A program made the translations under genes and the position numbers. The notes below the pieces were generated by a model. That model was not told the DNA's origin. It ran no database searches and saw nothing but the letters and a program-made list of their open reading frames with translations. A stretch of 64,000 nt of DNA from UBA6016 sp964568395 (lineage in GTDB: Bacteria > Campylobacterota > Campylobacteria > Campylobacterales > UBA6016): positions 135,128 to 199,127 of the forward strand of contig CAZMPN010000001.1 of NCBI GenBank assembly GCA_964568395.1, read 5' to 3'. Below, piece by piece: positions 50,253 through 58,039 of the stretch. Within the stretch, counting starts at the first letter, position 1, and every line of letters starts with the position of its first letter.

Positions 50253-51491
50253 TTAGACCTTTTTGAATATTACGACGCCGTTCGTTCCGCCAAAGCCAAA
50301 CGAGTTGCTCATCGCTATCTCTATTTTACCTTCTCTTGCGTTATTTGGTACATAGTCTAGGTCGCAATCCGCATCCGGAGTCGTGTAGTTGATAGTTGCC
50401 GGCATAACGCTATCCCTCATTGCAAGTAGCGTAATAGCGGCTTCTATGCTTCCCGCGGCGCCCAGACAGTGGCCGGTAGCCCCCTTTGTCGAGCTGACAG
50501 GAGGACAGTTGTCTTTGCCGCCAAACAGCTTTTTAAGAGCCATCGTCTCATACCAGTCGTTATATTTGGTGCTTGTACCGTGGGCGTTTACGTAGTCGAT
50601 TTTGAAATCGCCGATTCTGGACTTTGCGAATTCTACCGCCGCTTTCATCGCCCTATAGGCGCCTTCGCCTTCCGGAGCGGGTGTTGTGATATGGTTCGCG
50701 TCGCCGCTTTCGCCAAAACCTATAATCTCTCCGTATATTTTAGCGCCTCTGGCTTTTGCGGCCTCATACTCTTCAAGTATAAGCGTAGCCGCACCCTCGC
50801 CCATTACAAAGCCGTCCCTCTCGGTATCAAACGGTCTTGATGCGTGCTGAGGATCATCGTTTCTAGTAGATAGCGCCTTCATAGCCGCAAATCCGGCTAT
50901 GCCGATAGGGCATATGGCCGCTTCGGCGCCAACTACCAGCATTGCGTCCGCTTGCCCAAGAAGTATTGATTTGACGCCTTCGTTGATTGCGTGCGTTCCG
51001 GCTGCGCAAGCCGTAACGGCGCAAAGATTCGGACCTTTAAGTCCTAGTTCGATACTGACGATACCGCCTAGAAGGTTCGCAAGGGCGGACGGAATAAAGA
51101 AAGGAGAAACCCTTCTGTGCCCCTGCTCCGCCAAAATAACGGAGTTTTTTTCGATAGTAGGCAATCCGCCTATGCCGCTTGCGGCAGATACGCCGAATCT
51201 ATCAGCATTTATACTGTTCTTGTCAAGACCAGAATCTCTAAAGGCGTCTACGGCGCTTTTTAGCCCTAGCTGTATGAATCTATCTGATTTTTTTACCTCT
51301 TTTGCGTCCATTACCACCGTCGGGTCGAAGCCTTTGACCTCGCCTGCTATTTGAACCGGAAAGTTTTCCGGGTCGAATAATGAAATCCTTTCGATGCCAC
51401 ACTTGCCGTTTAGTATAGCCTCAAAAGAACTTTTTGCGTCTAGGCCCAAAGAAGATACGATACTTATGCCTGTTACTACTACTCTTTTCAC
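50253..51491 (-). CDS. fabF: 3-oxoacyl-ACP synthase II
   Basis: 412 residues. A condensing enzyme that elongates acyl-ACP with malonyl-ACP. The Cys-His-His triad is visible: VTACAAGTHA (Cys about 164), VNAHGTSTKYND and GATGHCLGAAG. The start is a GTG at 51491 with GGAG about 8 nt upstream. It follows acpP by 66 bp, which contains a terminator-like hairpin. Dimeric cytoplasmic enzyme. Confidence 0.97.
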   Translation of the reverse strand: MKRVVVTGISIVSSLGLDAKSSFEAILNGKCGIERISLFDPENFPVQIAGEVKGFDPTVVMDAKEVKKSDRFIQLGLKSAVDAFRDSGLDKNSINADRFGVSAASGIGGLPTIEKNSVILAEQGHRRVSPFFIPSALANLLGGIVSIELGLKGPNLCAVTACAAGTHAINEGVKSILLGQADAMLVVGAEAAICPIGIAGFAAMKALSTRNDDPQHASRPFDTERDGFVMGEGAATLILEEYEAAKARGAKIYGEIIGFGESGDANHITTPAPEGEGAYRAMKAAVEFAKSRIGDFKIDYVNAHGTSTKYNDWYETMALKKLFGGKDNCPPVSSTKGATGHCLGAAGSIEAAITLLAMRDSVMPATINYTTPDADCDLDYVPNNAREGKIEIAMSNSFGFGGTNGVVIFKKV

Positions 51492-51523
51492 TGGTCTTGC
51501 TCCGAAGAATTTGAAGTGAGGAT

Positions 51524-51546
51524 TGAAAACTCCGAGAGATTCGGAG
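51524..51546 (-). terminator. Attenuator-like hairpin between acpP and fabF
   Basis: On the minus strand, CTCCGA, loop ATCTC, TCGGAG followed by TTTTC; an outer GAAA/TTTC pairing extends the stem around one mismatch. Probably a partial terminator that keeps acpP mRNA in excess. Confidence 0.6.
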
Positions 51547-51557
51547 CTTTCTTCAAT

Positions 51558-51791
51558 TTATTTTTTAATGCTTTCGATAAAGTCAACTGCGTTTTGTACA
51601 GTTTGGATTTTTTCAGCTTGATCATCTGGAATTTCGATATCGAATTTTTCTTCCAAAGCCATAACAAGTTCAACTACGTCAAGGCTGTCTGCGCCTAGGT
51701 CGTCTGCGAATTTTGACTCCGGTTTTATCTCATCAGCACTTACGTTAAGTTGCTCAACAACTACCGCTTTTACATCATCAAAAATAGCCAT
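51558..51791 (-). CDS. acpP: Acyl carrier protein
   Basis: 77 residues, acidic. It carries fatty acyl chains on a phosphopantetheine attached to Ser in GADSLDVVEL. Start ATG 51791 (MAIFDDVKAV) with GGGAGAA upstream; a longer reading of 10 residues is an artefact of an upstream in-frame codon. An extended -10, TGA-TATAAT, at 51824-51829 suggests that acpP is also transcribed from its own strong promoter. Between fabG and fabF. Confidence 0.96.
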   Translation of the reverse strand: MAIFDDVKAVVVEQLNVSADEIKPESKFADDLGADSLDVVELVMALEEKFDIEIPDDQAEKIQTVQNAVDFIESIKK

Positions 51792-51823
51792 AAATTTCTC
51801 CCAAAGGAATTTTAAAACCACAC

Positions 51824-51829
51824 ATTATA
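51824..51829 (-). promoter_or_regulatory. Extended -10 element of acpP
   Basis: TGA followed by TATAAT on the minus strand, 33-38 nt before the acpP ATG, in the 71-bp gap after fabG. This would give internal transcription of acpP and, by read-through, fabF and accA. Confidence 0.6.
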
Positions 51830-51862
51830 TCAAAGCAACTGTTAAAGTGGCTAAAATTGGCG

Positions 51863-52606
51863 CTACATTAGCATCCCGCCGTTTACTTTTAGGGTCTCCC
51901 CCGTTATATACGACGCTTCATCGGATAGCAAAAACGCTACGGCGCTCGCTATCTCTGCAGGCTTGCCGAATCTTTTTAGAGGGATTTTGTCTATGTAGTA
52001 GTTTTTAACCTCGTCTTTTAGCTCGTTTGTCATATCCGTCTCTATAAAGCCGGGAGTTACGCTATTGTATCTTATCGCTCTCGCCGCGCCCTCTGCCGCA
52101 AAGCTTTTGGTCATTGCTATCATGCCGCCCTTGCTTGCGGAGTAGTTCGTCTGACCCGCATTCCCGGTTTCGCCGACTATCGAGGCTATATTCACTACGC
52201 TTCCGAATTTGTTTTTGCTCATGACTTTTAGCGCTTCTCTGCAGCCTACGAAAGTGGATGTCAGGTTTGCTTTTATGACCGATTCGAAATCTTCGACCTT
52301 CATTCTCATGGCAAGTTTGTCGTTCGTGATGCCGGCGTTATTTACAAGATAGTCCATGCTGCCGTCAGAGTCGACTATCGTCTTTACCGCATTTACAAAC
52401 GCCTCTTCGTCGCTTGCGTCGAATCCTATGACGGCCGCTTTGCCGCCGCTTGTCTCTATCTCCGTTTTTAGCGCGTCGGCTTCCGCTGCGCTGCTTCTAT
52501 AGTTGATCCATACTTTTAGGCCTTGTTTCGCAAGGTATCTTGCGATCTCGGAGCCTATTCCCCTGCTTGCTCCCGTGATAAGTACGTTTTTGCCTGTAAA
52601 TGTCAT
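51863..52606 (-). CDS. fabG: 3-oxoacyl-ACP reductase
   Basis: 247 residues. An NADPH-dependent short-chain dehydrogenase that reduces 3-oxoacyl-ACP. The cofactor motif is TGASRGIGSEIA, the catalytic set is Asn in NNAGITND, Ser in ASIVGETGN and YSASKGG (Tyr-x3-Lys). ATG 52606 lies two bases after the gpmI stop codon. It is a member of the gpmI-fabG-acpP-fabF-accA series. No unusual residues seen. Confidence 0.96.
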   Translation of the reverse strand: MTFTGKNVLITGASRGIGSEIARYLAKQGLKVWINYRSSAAEADALKTEIETSGGKAAVIGFDASDEEAFVNAVKTIVDSDGSMDYLVNNAGITNDKLAMRMKVEDFESVIKANLTSTFVGCREALKVMSKNKFGSVVNIASIVGETGNAGQTNYSASKGGMIAMTKSFAAEGAARAIRYNSVTPGFIETDMTNELKDEVKNYYIDKIPLKRFGKPAEIASAVAFLLSDEASYITGETLKVNGGMLM

Positions 52607-52608
52607 CT

Positions 52609-54096
52609 TTATCCTTTTATTTCTATTAACGCTCTATCCATTTCGTCCGGTATCTCAAGACCCATAAGGGCGAGTACGGTCGGAGCTATGTTGTTTAGTC
52701 CGCCCTCGCTAACGGTAGATACTCCTTCGTCTTTGACGAAACAGTATACGGAGCCTACGGTGTGGTTTGTGAGCGTATGCCCATCGTCGTCTTTCATCTC
52801 CTCGCAGTTGCCGTGGTCGGAGGTAAGTATGATCGAGTAGCCACTCTCGTCCGCTTTTGCGAATATTTTACCGAGGCAGGCGTCTACGGCCTCTACGGCC
52901 TTGACGGCCGCCTCAAAAACACCGGTGTGGCCTACCATGTCGCCGTTCGCGAAGTTGACTACCACGAACTCATACTCTTCGTCCATCGCTTTTAGCACGG
53001 CGTCGCATACTTCGTAGGCGCTCATCTGCGGTTTTTCATCGTACGTTTTCACCTTCGGGCTCGGTATCAGCGCCCTGGATTCGTTCAGATAGGGGGTTTC
53101 TACGCCGCCGTTGAAAAAGAACGTGACATGGGCGTATTTTTCGGTTTCCGCCGTATGAAACTGTCTTAGCCCGGCTCTCGATATTATTTCGGCAAGGGTG
53201 TTTTTAGGCTCGTCTTTTTCAAATAGCACGGGATACGCGAACTCCTTGGAGTATTCCGTCATCGTTGCTATGTTTATTTTTTTGTAGACCCTCTCAAAGC
53301 CGCTAAACTCCTCGCTACCCAGCGCCGTTACTATCTCTCTGGCTCTATCCGACCTGAAGTTCGCAAATATAAAACCGTCCCCCTCTTTTATGCCGTCAAA
53401 GCCGTCAAATGCTACGGCTTCCAAAAATTCGTCGGTTACCTCTTTGGCGTACTGCGAATCTATATACTCCAAAGGGGCTGCGGATATTTTAGGCGTCGCG
53501 TCGGAGATTGCTTTGTATGCCTTTTCGACCCTGTCCCATCTGTTGTCTCTATCCATCGCATAAAATCTGCCGGCTATCGTGGCTAGTTTTATATTGTTGT
53601 TGCATATTGATAGAAGCTGGGATATAAAGCCTTTTGACGACGTAGGGCTAACGTCCCTCCCGTCGGTTATCGCGTGCAGCCATACTTTCTTGCCGGCTTT
53701 TTCGGCTATTTGCGCCAGCCCTATTATGTGGCTTAGATGCGAGTGTACGCCGCCGTCCGATACGAGACCCGCTATATGTATATCTTTTGAGCTATCGAAA
53801 AGCGTTTTTAGCTTCGGATGCGAAGCTAGCGAACCGTCCTCAAGCGCAAGCGATATTTTCACGAGGTCTTGGTAGAGGATGCGCCCGCTGCCTATCGTCA
53901 TGTGTCCCACTTCGGAGTTGCCCATCTGGCCTTCAGGCAGGCCTACGCTTAGTCCGTGCGTCTTTACGAGCGAATAAGGCACGTTTTTGAACAGATGGTC
54001 GTATGTCGGTTTTTTTGCCGCCAAAAAGGCGTTAAAATCTTTTTTTTCAGAGTGGCCGATGCCGTCCGTTATTATTAAAACTGTTTTTTTTCTCAT
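52609..54096 (-). CDS. gpmI: 2,3-bisphosphoglycerate-independent phosphoglycerate mutase
   Basis: 495 residues. It interconverts 3- and 2-phosphoglycerate using two Mn ions. The catalytic Ser is in MGNSEVGH, with metal ligands in TDGIGHS (N-terminus), SDGGVHSH and SDHGNCEEM. I start at ATG 54096 with AGGTGG about 8 nt upstream; that site overlaps an in-frame GTG at 54108. It heads the minus-strand fatty-acid operon and is divergent from mraY across 126 bp holding a long inverted repeat. Confidence 0.95.
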   Translation of the reverse strand: MRKKTVLIITDGIGHSEKKDFNAFLAAKKPTYDHLFKNVPYSLVKTHGLSVGLPEGQMGNSEVGHMTIGSGRILYQDLVKISLALEDGSLASHPKLKTLFDSSKDIHIAGLVSDGGVHSHLSHIIGLAQIAEKAGKKVWLHAITDGRDVSPTSSKGFISQLLSICNNNIKLATIAGRFYAMDRDNRWDRVEKAYKAISDATPKISAAPLEYIDSQYAKEVTDEFLEAVAFDGFDGIKEGDGFIFANFRSDRAREIVTALGSEEFSGFERVYKKINIATMTEYSKEFAYPVLFEKDEPKNTLAEIISRAGLRQFHTAETEKYAHVTFFFNGGVETPYLNESRALIPSPKVKTYDEKPQMSAYEVCDAVLKAMDEEYEFVVVNFANGDMVGHTGVFEAAVKAVEAVDACLGKIFAKADESGYSIILTSDHGNCEEMKDDDGHTLTNHTVGSVYCFVKDEGVSTVSEGGLNNIAPTVLALMGLEIPDEMDRALIEIKG

Positions 54097-54156
54097 TGGC
54101 GTTTCCACCTGTTATTTATGGGCTTTTGAGGTAAAGTTTACTAAAATTTGGCTTTG

Positions 54157-54200
54157 GAACTCTTTGTTTAGTCTTTTTTGCGGGCCTAACCAAAGAGTTC
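54157..54200 (+). promoter_or_regulatory. Long inverted repeat upstream of mraY
   Basis: GAACTCTTTG (54157-54166) and CAAAGAGTTC (54191-54200) are perfect 10-bp arms. Beyond one mismatch another 4 bp pair (TTAG/CTAA). It overlaps the -35 area of the mraY promoter (extended TACAAT at 54204). It is followed by TTTT, so in RNA it would look like a terminator. Confidence 0.45.
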
Positions 54201-54203
54201 TTT

Positions 54204-54209
54204 TACAAT
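54204..54209 (+). promoter_or_regulatory. -10 element of mraY-murD
   Basis: TACAAT, 13 nt before ATG 54223, which has its own AGGA site. Likely a very short leader. Confidence 0.5.
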
Positions 54210-54222
54210 ACGAGGATCGTCA

Positions 54223-55287
54223 ATGTTCTACTGGCTTTACAGCTTTTACGGCGTAAACATTTTCCACTATATTACGGTGCGTGCGCTTATCGGATTTTTC
54301 ATAGGGTTTGCGCTTACTCTGGCTATGATGCCGAGCTTTATTAGATGGGCAAAAGCGAAAAAGATGAAGCAGCCTATATATGCATTAGCTCCGGAGTCGC
54401 ATCAAGGCAAGAAGAATACGCCGACGATGGGTGGACTCGTATTTATGAGCGCGACGTTGGCGGCCATTTTTCTATCCGCCAAAATGGACGATCCGTATGT
54501 CGTCTCCTCTATATTCTTGATGCTCGGATTTATGGGTATAGGCCTTACAGACGATATGGGCAAGATCACCAGCAAGAAGAACGATCTCGGACTCTCGGCC
54601 AGAGGCAAGCTGTACGGGCAGTTTTTTATAGCCTTTATCGTTTCCGCTTTTTTGTTTTTTTATATGAACTTCCCGACCTCTTTTTATGTCCCGTTTTTTA
54701 AAAATCAGCTGTTTGACATGGGATATTTCGCGATACCTTTCTGGGCGCTCGTGATGGTCGCGGCGAGCAACGCGGTAAACATTACAGACGGTCTGGACGG
54801 CCTGGCTACGGTGCCTAGCGTATTTGCGTTTTTCTCTCTCGGCGTATTGATATATATTACAGGTAACGCTATTTTGAGCTCATACCTATTTATGCCGAAA
54901 GTAATCGGGGTAGGCGAGCTTGCTGTGGTGGCCTTTTGTATGATAGGCGCACTTCTTGGTTTTCTTTGGTACAACTCCAATCCGGCCGAGGTGTTTATGG
55001 GCGACAGCGGCAGCCTTCCGATAGGCGCGCTTCTAGGGCTTTTGGCTATCGCTTCCAAAAGCGAAATACTGCTTATTATTATAGGTTTCGTATTTGTGAT
55101 GGAGACTATGTCGGTCATTATCCAGATAGCAAGCTACAAATCCAGGGGCAAAAGGGTCTTTTTGATGGCTCCACTGCACCATCACTTCGAGATGAAAAAG
55201 TGGGCCGAGAATAAGATAATAGTGCGGTTTTGGATTATTGCGCTGCTTTCCAATATTATCGCGCTTCTAACCATTAAGATACGCTGA
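54223..55287 (+). CDS. mraY: Phospho-N-acetylmuramoyl-pentapeptide transferase
   Basis: 354 residues, ten membrane helices. It moves phospho-MurNAc-pentapeptide to undecaprenyl phosphate, giving lipid I. Typical motifs: KKNTPTMGGL, GLTDDMGKI (catalytic Asp pair), NITDGLDGLA and the C-terminal APLHHHFEMK. ATG 54223 follows GAGGATCGTCA. It overlaps murD by one base (TGATG), so they are coupled. It uses the carrier made by UppS and recycled by UppP in this window. Confidence 0.97.
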   Translation: MFYWLYSFYGVNIFHYITVRALIGFFIGFALTLAMMPSFIRWAKAKKMKQPIYALAPESHQGKKNTPTMGGLVFMSATLAAIFLSAKMDDPYVVSSIFLMLGFMGIGLTDDMGKITSKKNDLGLSARGKLYGQFFIAFIVSAFLFFYMNFPTSFYVPFFKNQLFDMGYFAIPFWALVMVAASNAVNITDGLDGLATVPSVFAFFSLGVLIYITGNAILSSYLFMPKVIGVGELAVVAFCMIGALLGFLWYNSNPAEVFMGDSGSLPIGALLGLLAIASKSEILLIIIGFVFVMETMSVIIQIASYKSRGKRVFLMAPLHHHFEMKKWAENKIIVRFWIIALLSNIIALLTIKIR

Positions 55288-56480
55288 TGACGCTATTTGG
55301 ATACGGCAAAACTACGCAAGCGATTGCAAATAGATACGGTAATTGCAGGATTTTTGACGACAATATAAAAGAGATAAAGACGGACGAAAAAGGCAATACG
55401 CTTTTCCCTTCCCATCTTTTCGACCCGGACGCAAGTCGTCTGGAGGTGACGAGTCCGGGTATCCCGCCGTACCATCCGCTGACCAAGGCGGCAAAAAATC
55501 TTATTAGCGAATACGATCTGTTTGCCGACACGATGCCTTATAGTATATGGATTAGCGGCACGAACGGCAAGACTACGACCACGCAGATGCTTCACCATCT
55601 GCTAAAAAGGCGCGGCGCCGACGTCGGCGGCAATATAGGTTCGCCGCTTGCGGATATGGACGAAAACGCAAATATATGGGTGCTTGAGACGAGCTCCTTT
55701 ACGATGCACTACACCAAAAAGGCAAAGCCGAATATCTATCTACTGCTTCCTATCACGCCGGACCACGTGAGCTGGCACGGCGGCATGGAGGAGTACGAGG
55801 CGGCGAAGCTAATGCCGTTTGCAGTCATGCAAGAGGGCGAGATGATAGTGGCTCCTTCAAAGTACAAAGACGTTCCTACGAACGGATTTTTTGTTGGGTA
55901 CGAGAGCGCCGAGGATTTGGCGGCATATTTTGATATCGACGTCTCAAGGCTGAAATTCAAGGGCGTATTCTTGTTTGACGCATTGATGGCGTTGTCCGTT
56001 ACCAAGGCGCTTTTTAACGAAGTGGATTACGAGCTTATCAACTCCTTTAACATAGACGGACACAGGCAGGAGGAGTTTACGGACAAAAAAGGCCGCCTCT
56101 GGGTCGACGATAGCAAGGCCACAAACCTCGACGCCACGATAGAGGCCGTAAAAAACTATATGGATAAAAAAATAGTTCTTTTGCTGGGCGGCGACGATAA
56201 GGGGCAAGACCTTACGTCTATGTTCGAGTTTTTAAAAGGCAAAGATATCGAGGTTTTTACGATAGGTTCGAACGAAGAGAGGCTGGCCGGTTTTTGCGAA
56301 AGATACGGCATATGCTATACAAAATGCGGCGTCTTGCAAAACGCTGTTATTAAAATGAGCGAAAGCATGGACGAAAATAGCGTCGGAATGCTCTCTCCGG
56401 CAGCCGCAAGCCTAGATCAATTCAGCGGCTACAAAGAGCGCGGAGAGAAATTTAAAGAGTTTGTTCTCGCTTTAAGCTAA
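55287..56480 (+). CDS. murD: UDP-N-acetylmuramoyl-L-alanine--D-glutamate ligase
   Basis: 397 residues, shorter than the usual 430-450 mainly at the N-terminus. It adds D-Glu to UDP-MurNAc-L-Ala. The start shares a base with the mraY stop (TGATG). A short GYGKTTQA motif opens the UDP-binding domain. The ATP loop is SGTNGKTTTTQ, followed by the ETSSF segment and the central DHVSWHG, and the C-terminal ligase domain has KATNLDA and LGGDDKG. A -10 of tRNA-Phe follows 19 bp after the stop. Confidence 0.95.
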   Translation: MTLFGYGKTTQAIANRYGNCRIFDDNIKEIKTDEKGNTLFPSHLFDPDASRLEVTSPGIPPYHPLTKAAKNLISEYDLFADTMPYSIWISGTNGKTTTTQMLHHLLKRRGADVGGNIGSPLADMDENANIWVLETSSFTMHYTKKAKPNIYLLLPITPDHVSWHGGMEEYEAAKLMPFAVMQEGEMIVAPSKYKDVPTNGFFVGYESAEDLAAYFDIDVSRLKFKGVFLFDALMALSVTKALFNEVDYELINSFNIDGHRQEEFTDKKGRLWVDDSKATNLDATIEAVKNYMDKKIVLLLGGDDKGQDLTSMFEFLKGKDIEVFTIGSNEERLAGFCERYGICYTKCGVLQNAVIKMSESMDENSVGMLSPAAASLDQFSGYKERGEKFKEFVLALS

Positions 56481-56498
56481 ACTTTAAGAGTAAGTGAA

Positions 56499-56504
56499 TA
56501 TAAT
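56499..56504 (+). promoter_or_regulatory. -10 element of tRNA-Phe
   Basis: TATAAT, 16 nt before the mature tRNA 5' end. Confidence 0.55.
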
Positions 56505-56520
56505 TTCGCTTCCTTTTTGT

Positions 56521-56596
56521 GGCTCGATAGCTCAGTTGGTAGAGCAGCAGATTGAAAATCTGCGTGTCGGCAGTTCGATTCTGCCTCGAGCCACCA
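56521..56596 (+). tRNA. tRNA-Phe(GAA)
   Basis: Perfect acceptor GGCTCGA/TCGAGCC, anticodon stem GCAGA/TCTGC, loop TTGAAAA with anticodon GAA, T arm GGCAG/CTGCC, and an encoded CCA. Confidence 0.96.
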
Positions 56597-56627
56597 CCCT
56601 TCTAACAATAAAACAATCCCGATAGAT

Positions 56628-56870
56628 TTAAGTCGCCAAACAAATCGCTATAAGCGGTGCTACGTTTAAAACCAAAACCAATATCTTGTATATGGCCATG
56701 CCGCAGTAGTGGATAGCGTCAAACGTCTCCATCTTTATGTTGAACCATCTGGAATGCAGCGCATACATCCGCTCATGCGCAAAATAAAACGCCAAAAACC
56801 AGACCGTGATAATCGAATAGTTGGCTATAAGAGAGTAGAGCAGGATCTCTTTTAGGTCGGAAATATCCAT
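56628..56870 (-). CDS. DUF6868-type small membrane protein
   Basis: 80 residues with two membrane helices (about 10-32 and 58-78). A short cytoplasmic loop between them carries ERMYALHSRWF and FDAIHYCGMAIYK. This pattern is like the DUF6868 family. The function is unknown. No strong ribosome site precedes ATG 56870, and the ORF is close to a small plus-strand frame at 56886. It sits between tRNA-Phe and a small unknown gene, convergent with tRNA-Phe. Confidence 0.7.
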   Translation of the reverse strand: MDISDLKEILLYSLIANYSIITVWFLAFYFAHERMYALHSRWFNIKMETFDAIHYCGMAIYKILVLVLNVAPLIAICLAT

Positions 56871-56885
56871 CTTCCAATCCTTGCG

Positions 56886-57035
56886 ATGAAAATTTACTTT
56901 TTGATTATATCCGTAATGTTTATTGAGAGCTTGAAGATTTTAAAAAGAGCGGGCGAGCCGCTCCTTATGCGTGAGTACGAAATCAAAAAGGCAAATAGCG
57001 TTCCATTTCTGGTTTTTGACGCAAAATTCTATTAA
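56886..57035 (+). CDS. Possible small ORF, 49 aa
   Basis: Open frame from ATG 56886 to TAA 57035. Product: a hydrophobic N-terminus (MKIYFLIISVMFIESL) and a basic remainder ending in NSVPFLVFDAKFY. It could be a tiny exported or membrane-bound peptide, or a fragment. No ribosome site is visible, so support is weak. It lies between two minus-strand genes and overlaps the end of the next by 4 bases. Confidence 0.3.
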   Translation: MKIYFLIISVMFIESLKILKRAGEPLLMREYEIKKANSVPFLVFDAKFY

Positions 57036-57298
57036 GCGCTCATTCTCCTGCTTCGCTTGGCCTCTTTGGCTATAAGCTTTGAAGTATAATATTTATACTT
57101 TTGGTTCATATCCTCCACCATTTCCATATATTCAAGCAAAAGCACGTATCTATAAGGCACCCCGGAGTGTTTCCACTTTTTTGCCGTAATAGCGGCTATG
57201 CCTATTGTCTGGCAGAAGTTTTCAAGATTCGAATTTATCGAATAAAGCCTATCCTTGAAGGCCGTATAATCAAGTGAAAGTTGTTTTGCGGCTTGCAT
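57032..57298 (-). CDS. Unknown small protein with an HTH-like segment, 88 aa
   Basis: Mostly helical, with no signal peptide. Residues about 25-55 (NFCQTIGIAAITAKKWKHSG) fit a helix-turn-helix of the kind where a Trp/Lys recognition helix follows a Gly turn; I offer this as resemblance only. The C-terminal third is a charged coiled helix (EDMNQKYKYYTSKLIAKEAKR) ending in a basic patch. Agrees with DNA binding but is unproven. ATG 57298 has GGAGAAGCG upstream. It is divergent from thiE. No regulated target can be inferred. Confidence 0.6.
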   Translation of the reverse strand: MQAAKQLSLDYTAFKDRLYSINSNLENFCQTIGIAAITAKKWKHSGVPYRYVLLLEYMEMVEDMNQKYKYYTSKLIAKEAKRSRRMSA

Positions 57299-57418
57299 CG
57301 CTTCTCCTTTGAGTGAGTTTTAAAATAGTATATTTTTTATACTTAAAGTTTGTTCGGTTTTTGGATTAATCTATTTTCTGTAAAAATCTTAGACTAATTT
57401 GTAAATACTGGATAAGCT

Positions 57419-58039
57419 ATGAAACTACGGGGGCTATATGCCATAACGGATAGTTCTTTGACGCCGTACGAGTATATAGATAGGTACGTCTCGCTTGCGC
57501 TAAAGGGCGGAGCCAAGATCGTACAGCTAAGGGATAAGACGCTTAGCGACGAGGAGCTCTACGAAGTCGCAAAAAAAATAAAAAAGATATGCAAAAAACA
57601 TAAAGCGCTTTTTCTCCTTGACGACAGGGTGGTGTTGGCAAAAGCGATAGACGCCGACGGCGTACATATAGGCGGCGATGATACGCCAATAGGGGTTGCG
57701 AGAAAGATACTCGGGGATAAGAAAATAATCGGCGTCTCTTGCTACGGCGATATAGAGGCGGCAAAGAAGGCGGCAAAAGAGGGCGCCGATTATGTGGCGT
57801 TCGGTTCGTTCTTTTCGTCAAAGACGAAGCCTAACGCAAAAAAGGCAGATATCGGCGTGTTAAAAGAGGCGAAAAAGCTGGGTGTTCCGGTCTGCGCGAT
57901 AGGCGGCATAGAGGCGGCAAACGCCGATATCTTGATAAATGCCGGCGCCGACATGCTGGCCGTCATAAGCGCGCTTTGGAGCGGGGATGTCGAAAGAAAT
58001 GCGCTGGATTTTTGCGGGGCGTTCAGAAAATGCCGATGA
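57419..58039 (+). CDS. thiE: Thiamine-phosphate synthase
   Basis: 206 residues. It joins the pyrimidine and thiazole halves of thiamine. A TIM-barrel with QLRDKTL near the N-terminus, DRVVLAKAIDADGVHIGGDD, the loop FGSFFSSKTKPNA and the phosphate-binding AIGGI segment. A GGATA site precedes ATG 57419. No TPP riboswitch is visible in the 120-bp leader. It overlaps the next gene by 4 bp (ATGA), so the thiamine gene is coupled to a signalling gene. Confidence 0.95.
   Translation: MKLRGLYAITDSSLTPYEYIDRYVSLALKGGAKIVQLRDKTLSDEELYEVAKKIKKICKKHKALFLLDDRVVLAKAIDADGVHIGGDDTPIGVARKILGDKKIIGVSCYGDIEAAKKAAKEGADYVAFGSFFSSKTKPNAKKADIGVLKEAKKLGVPVCAIGGIEAANADILINAGADMLAVISALWSGDVERNALDFCGAFRKCR

Noticed and set aside
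57299..57418. TPP riboswitch upstream of thiE
   Set aside because: The leader lacks the conserved CTGAGA-type core and any clear terminator, so I see no riboswitch.
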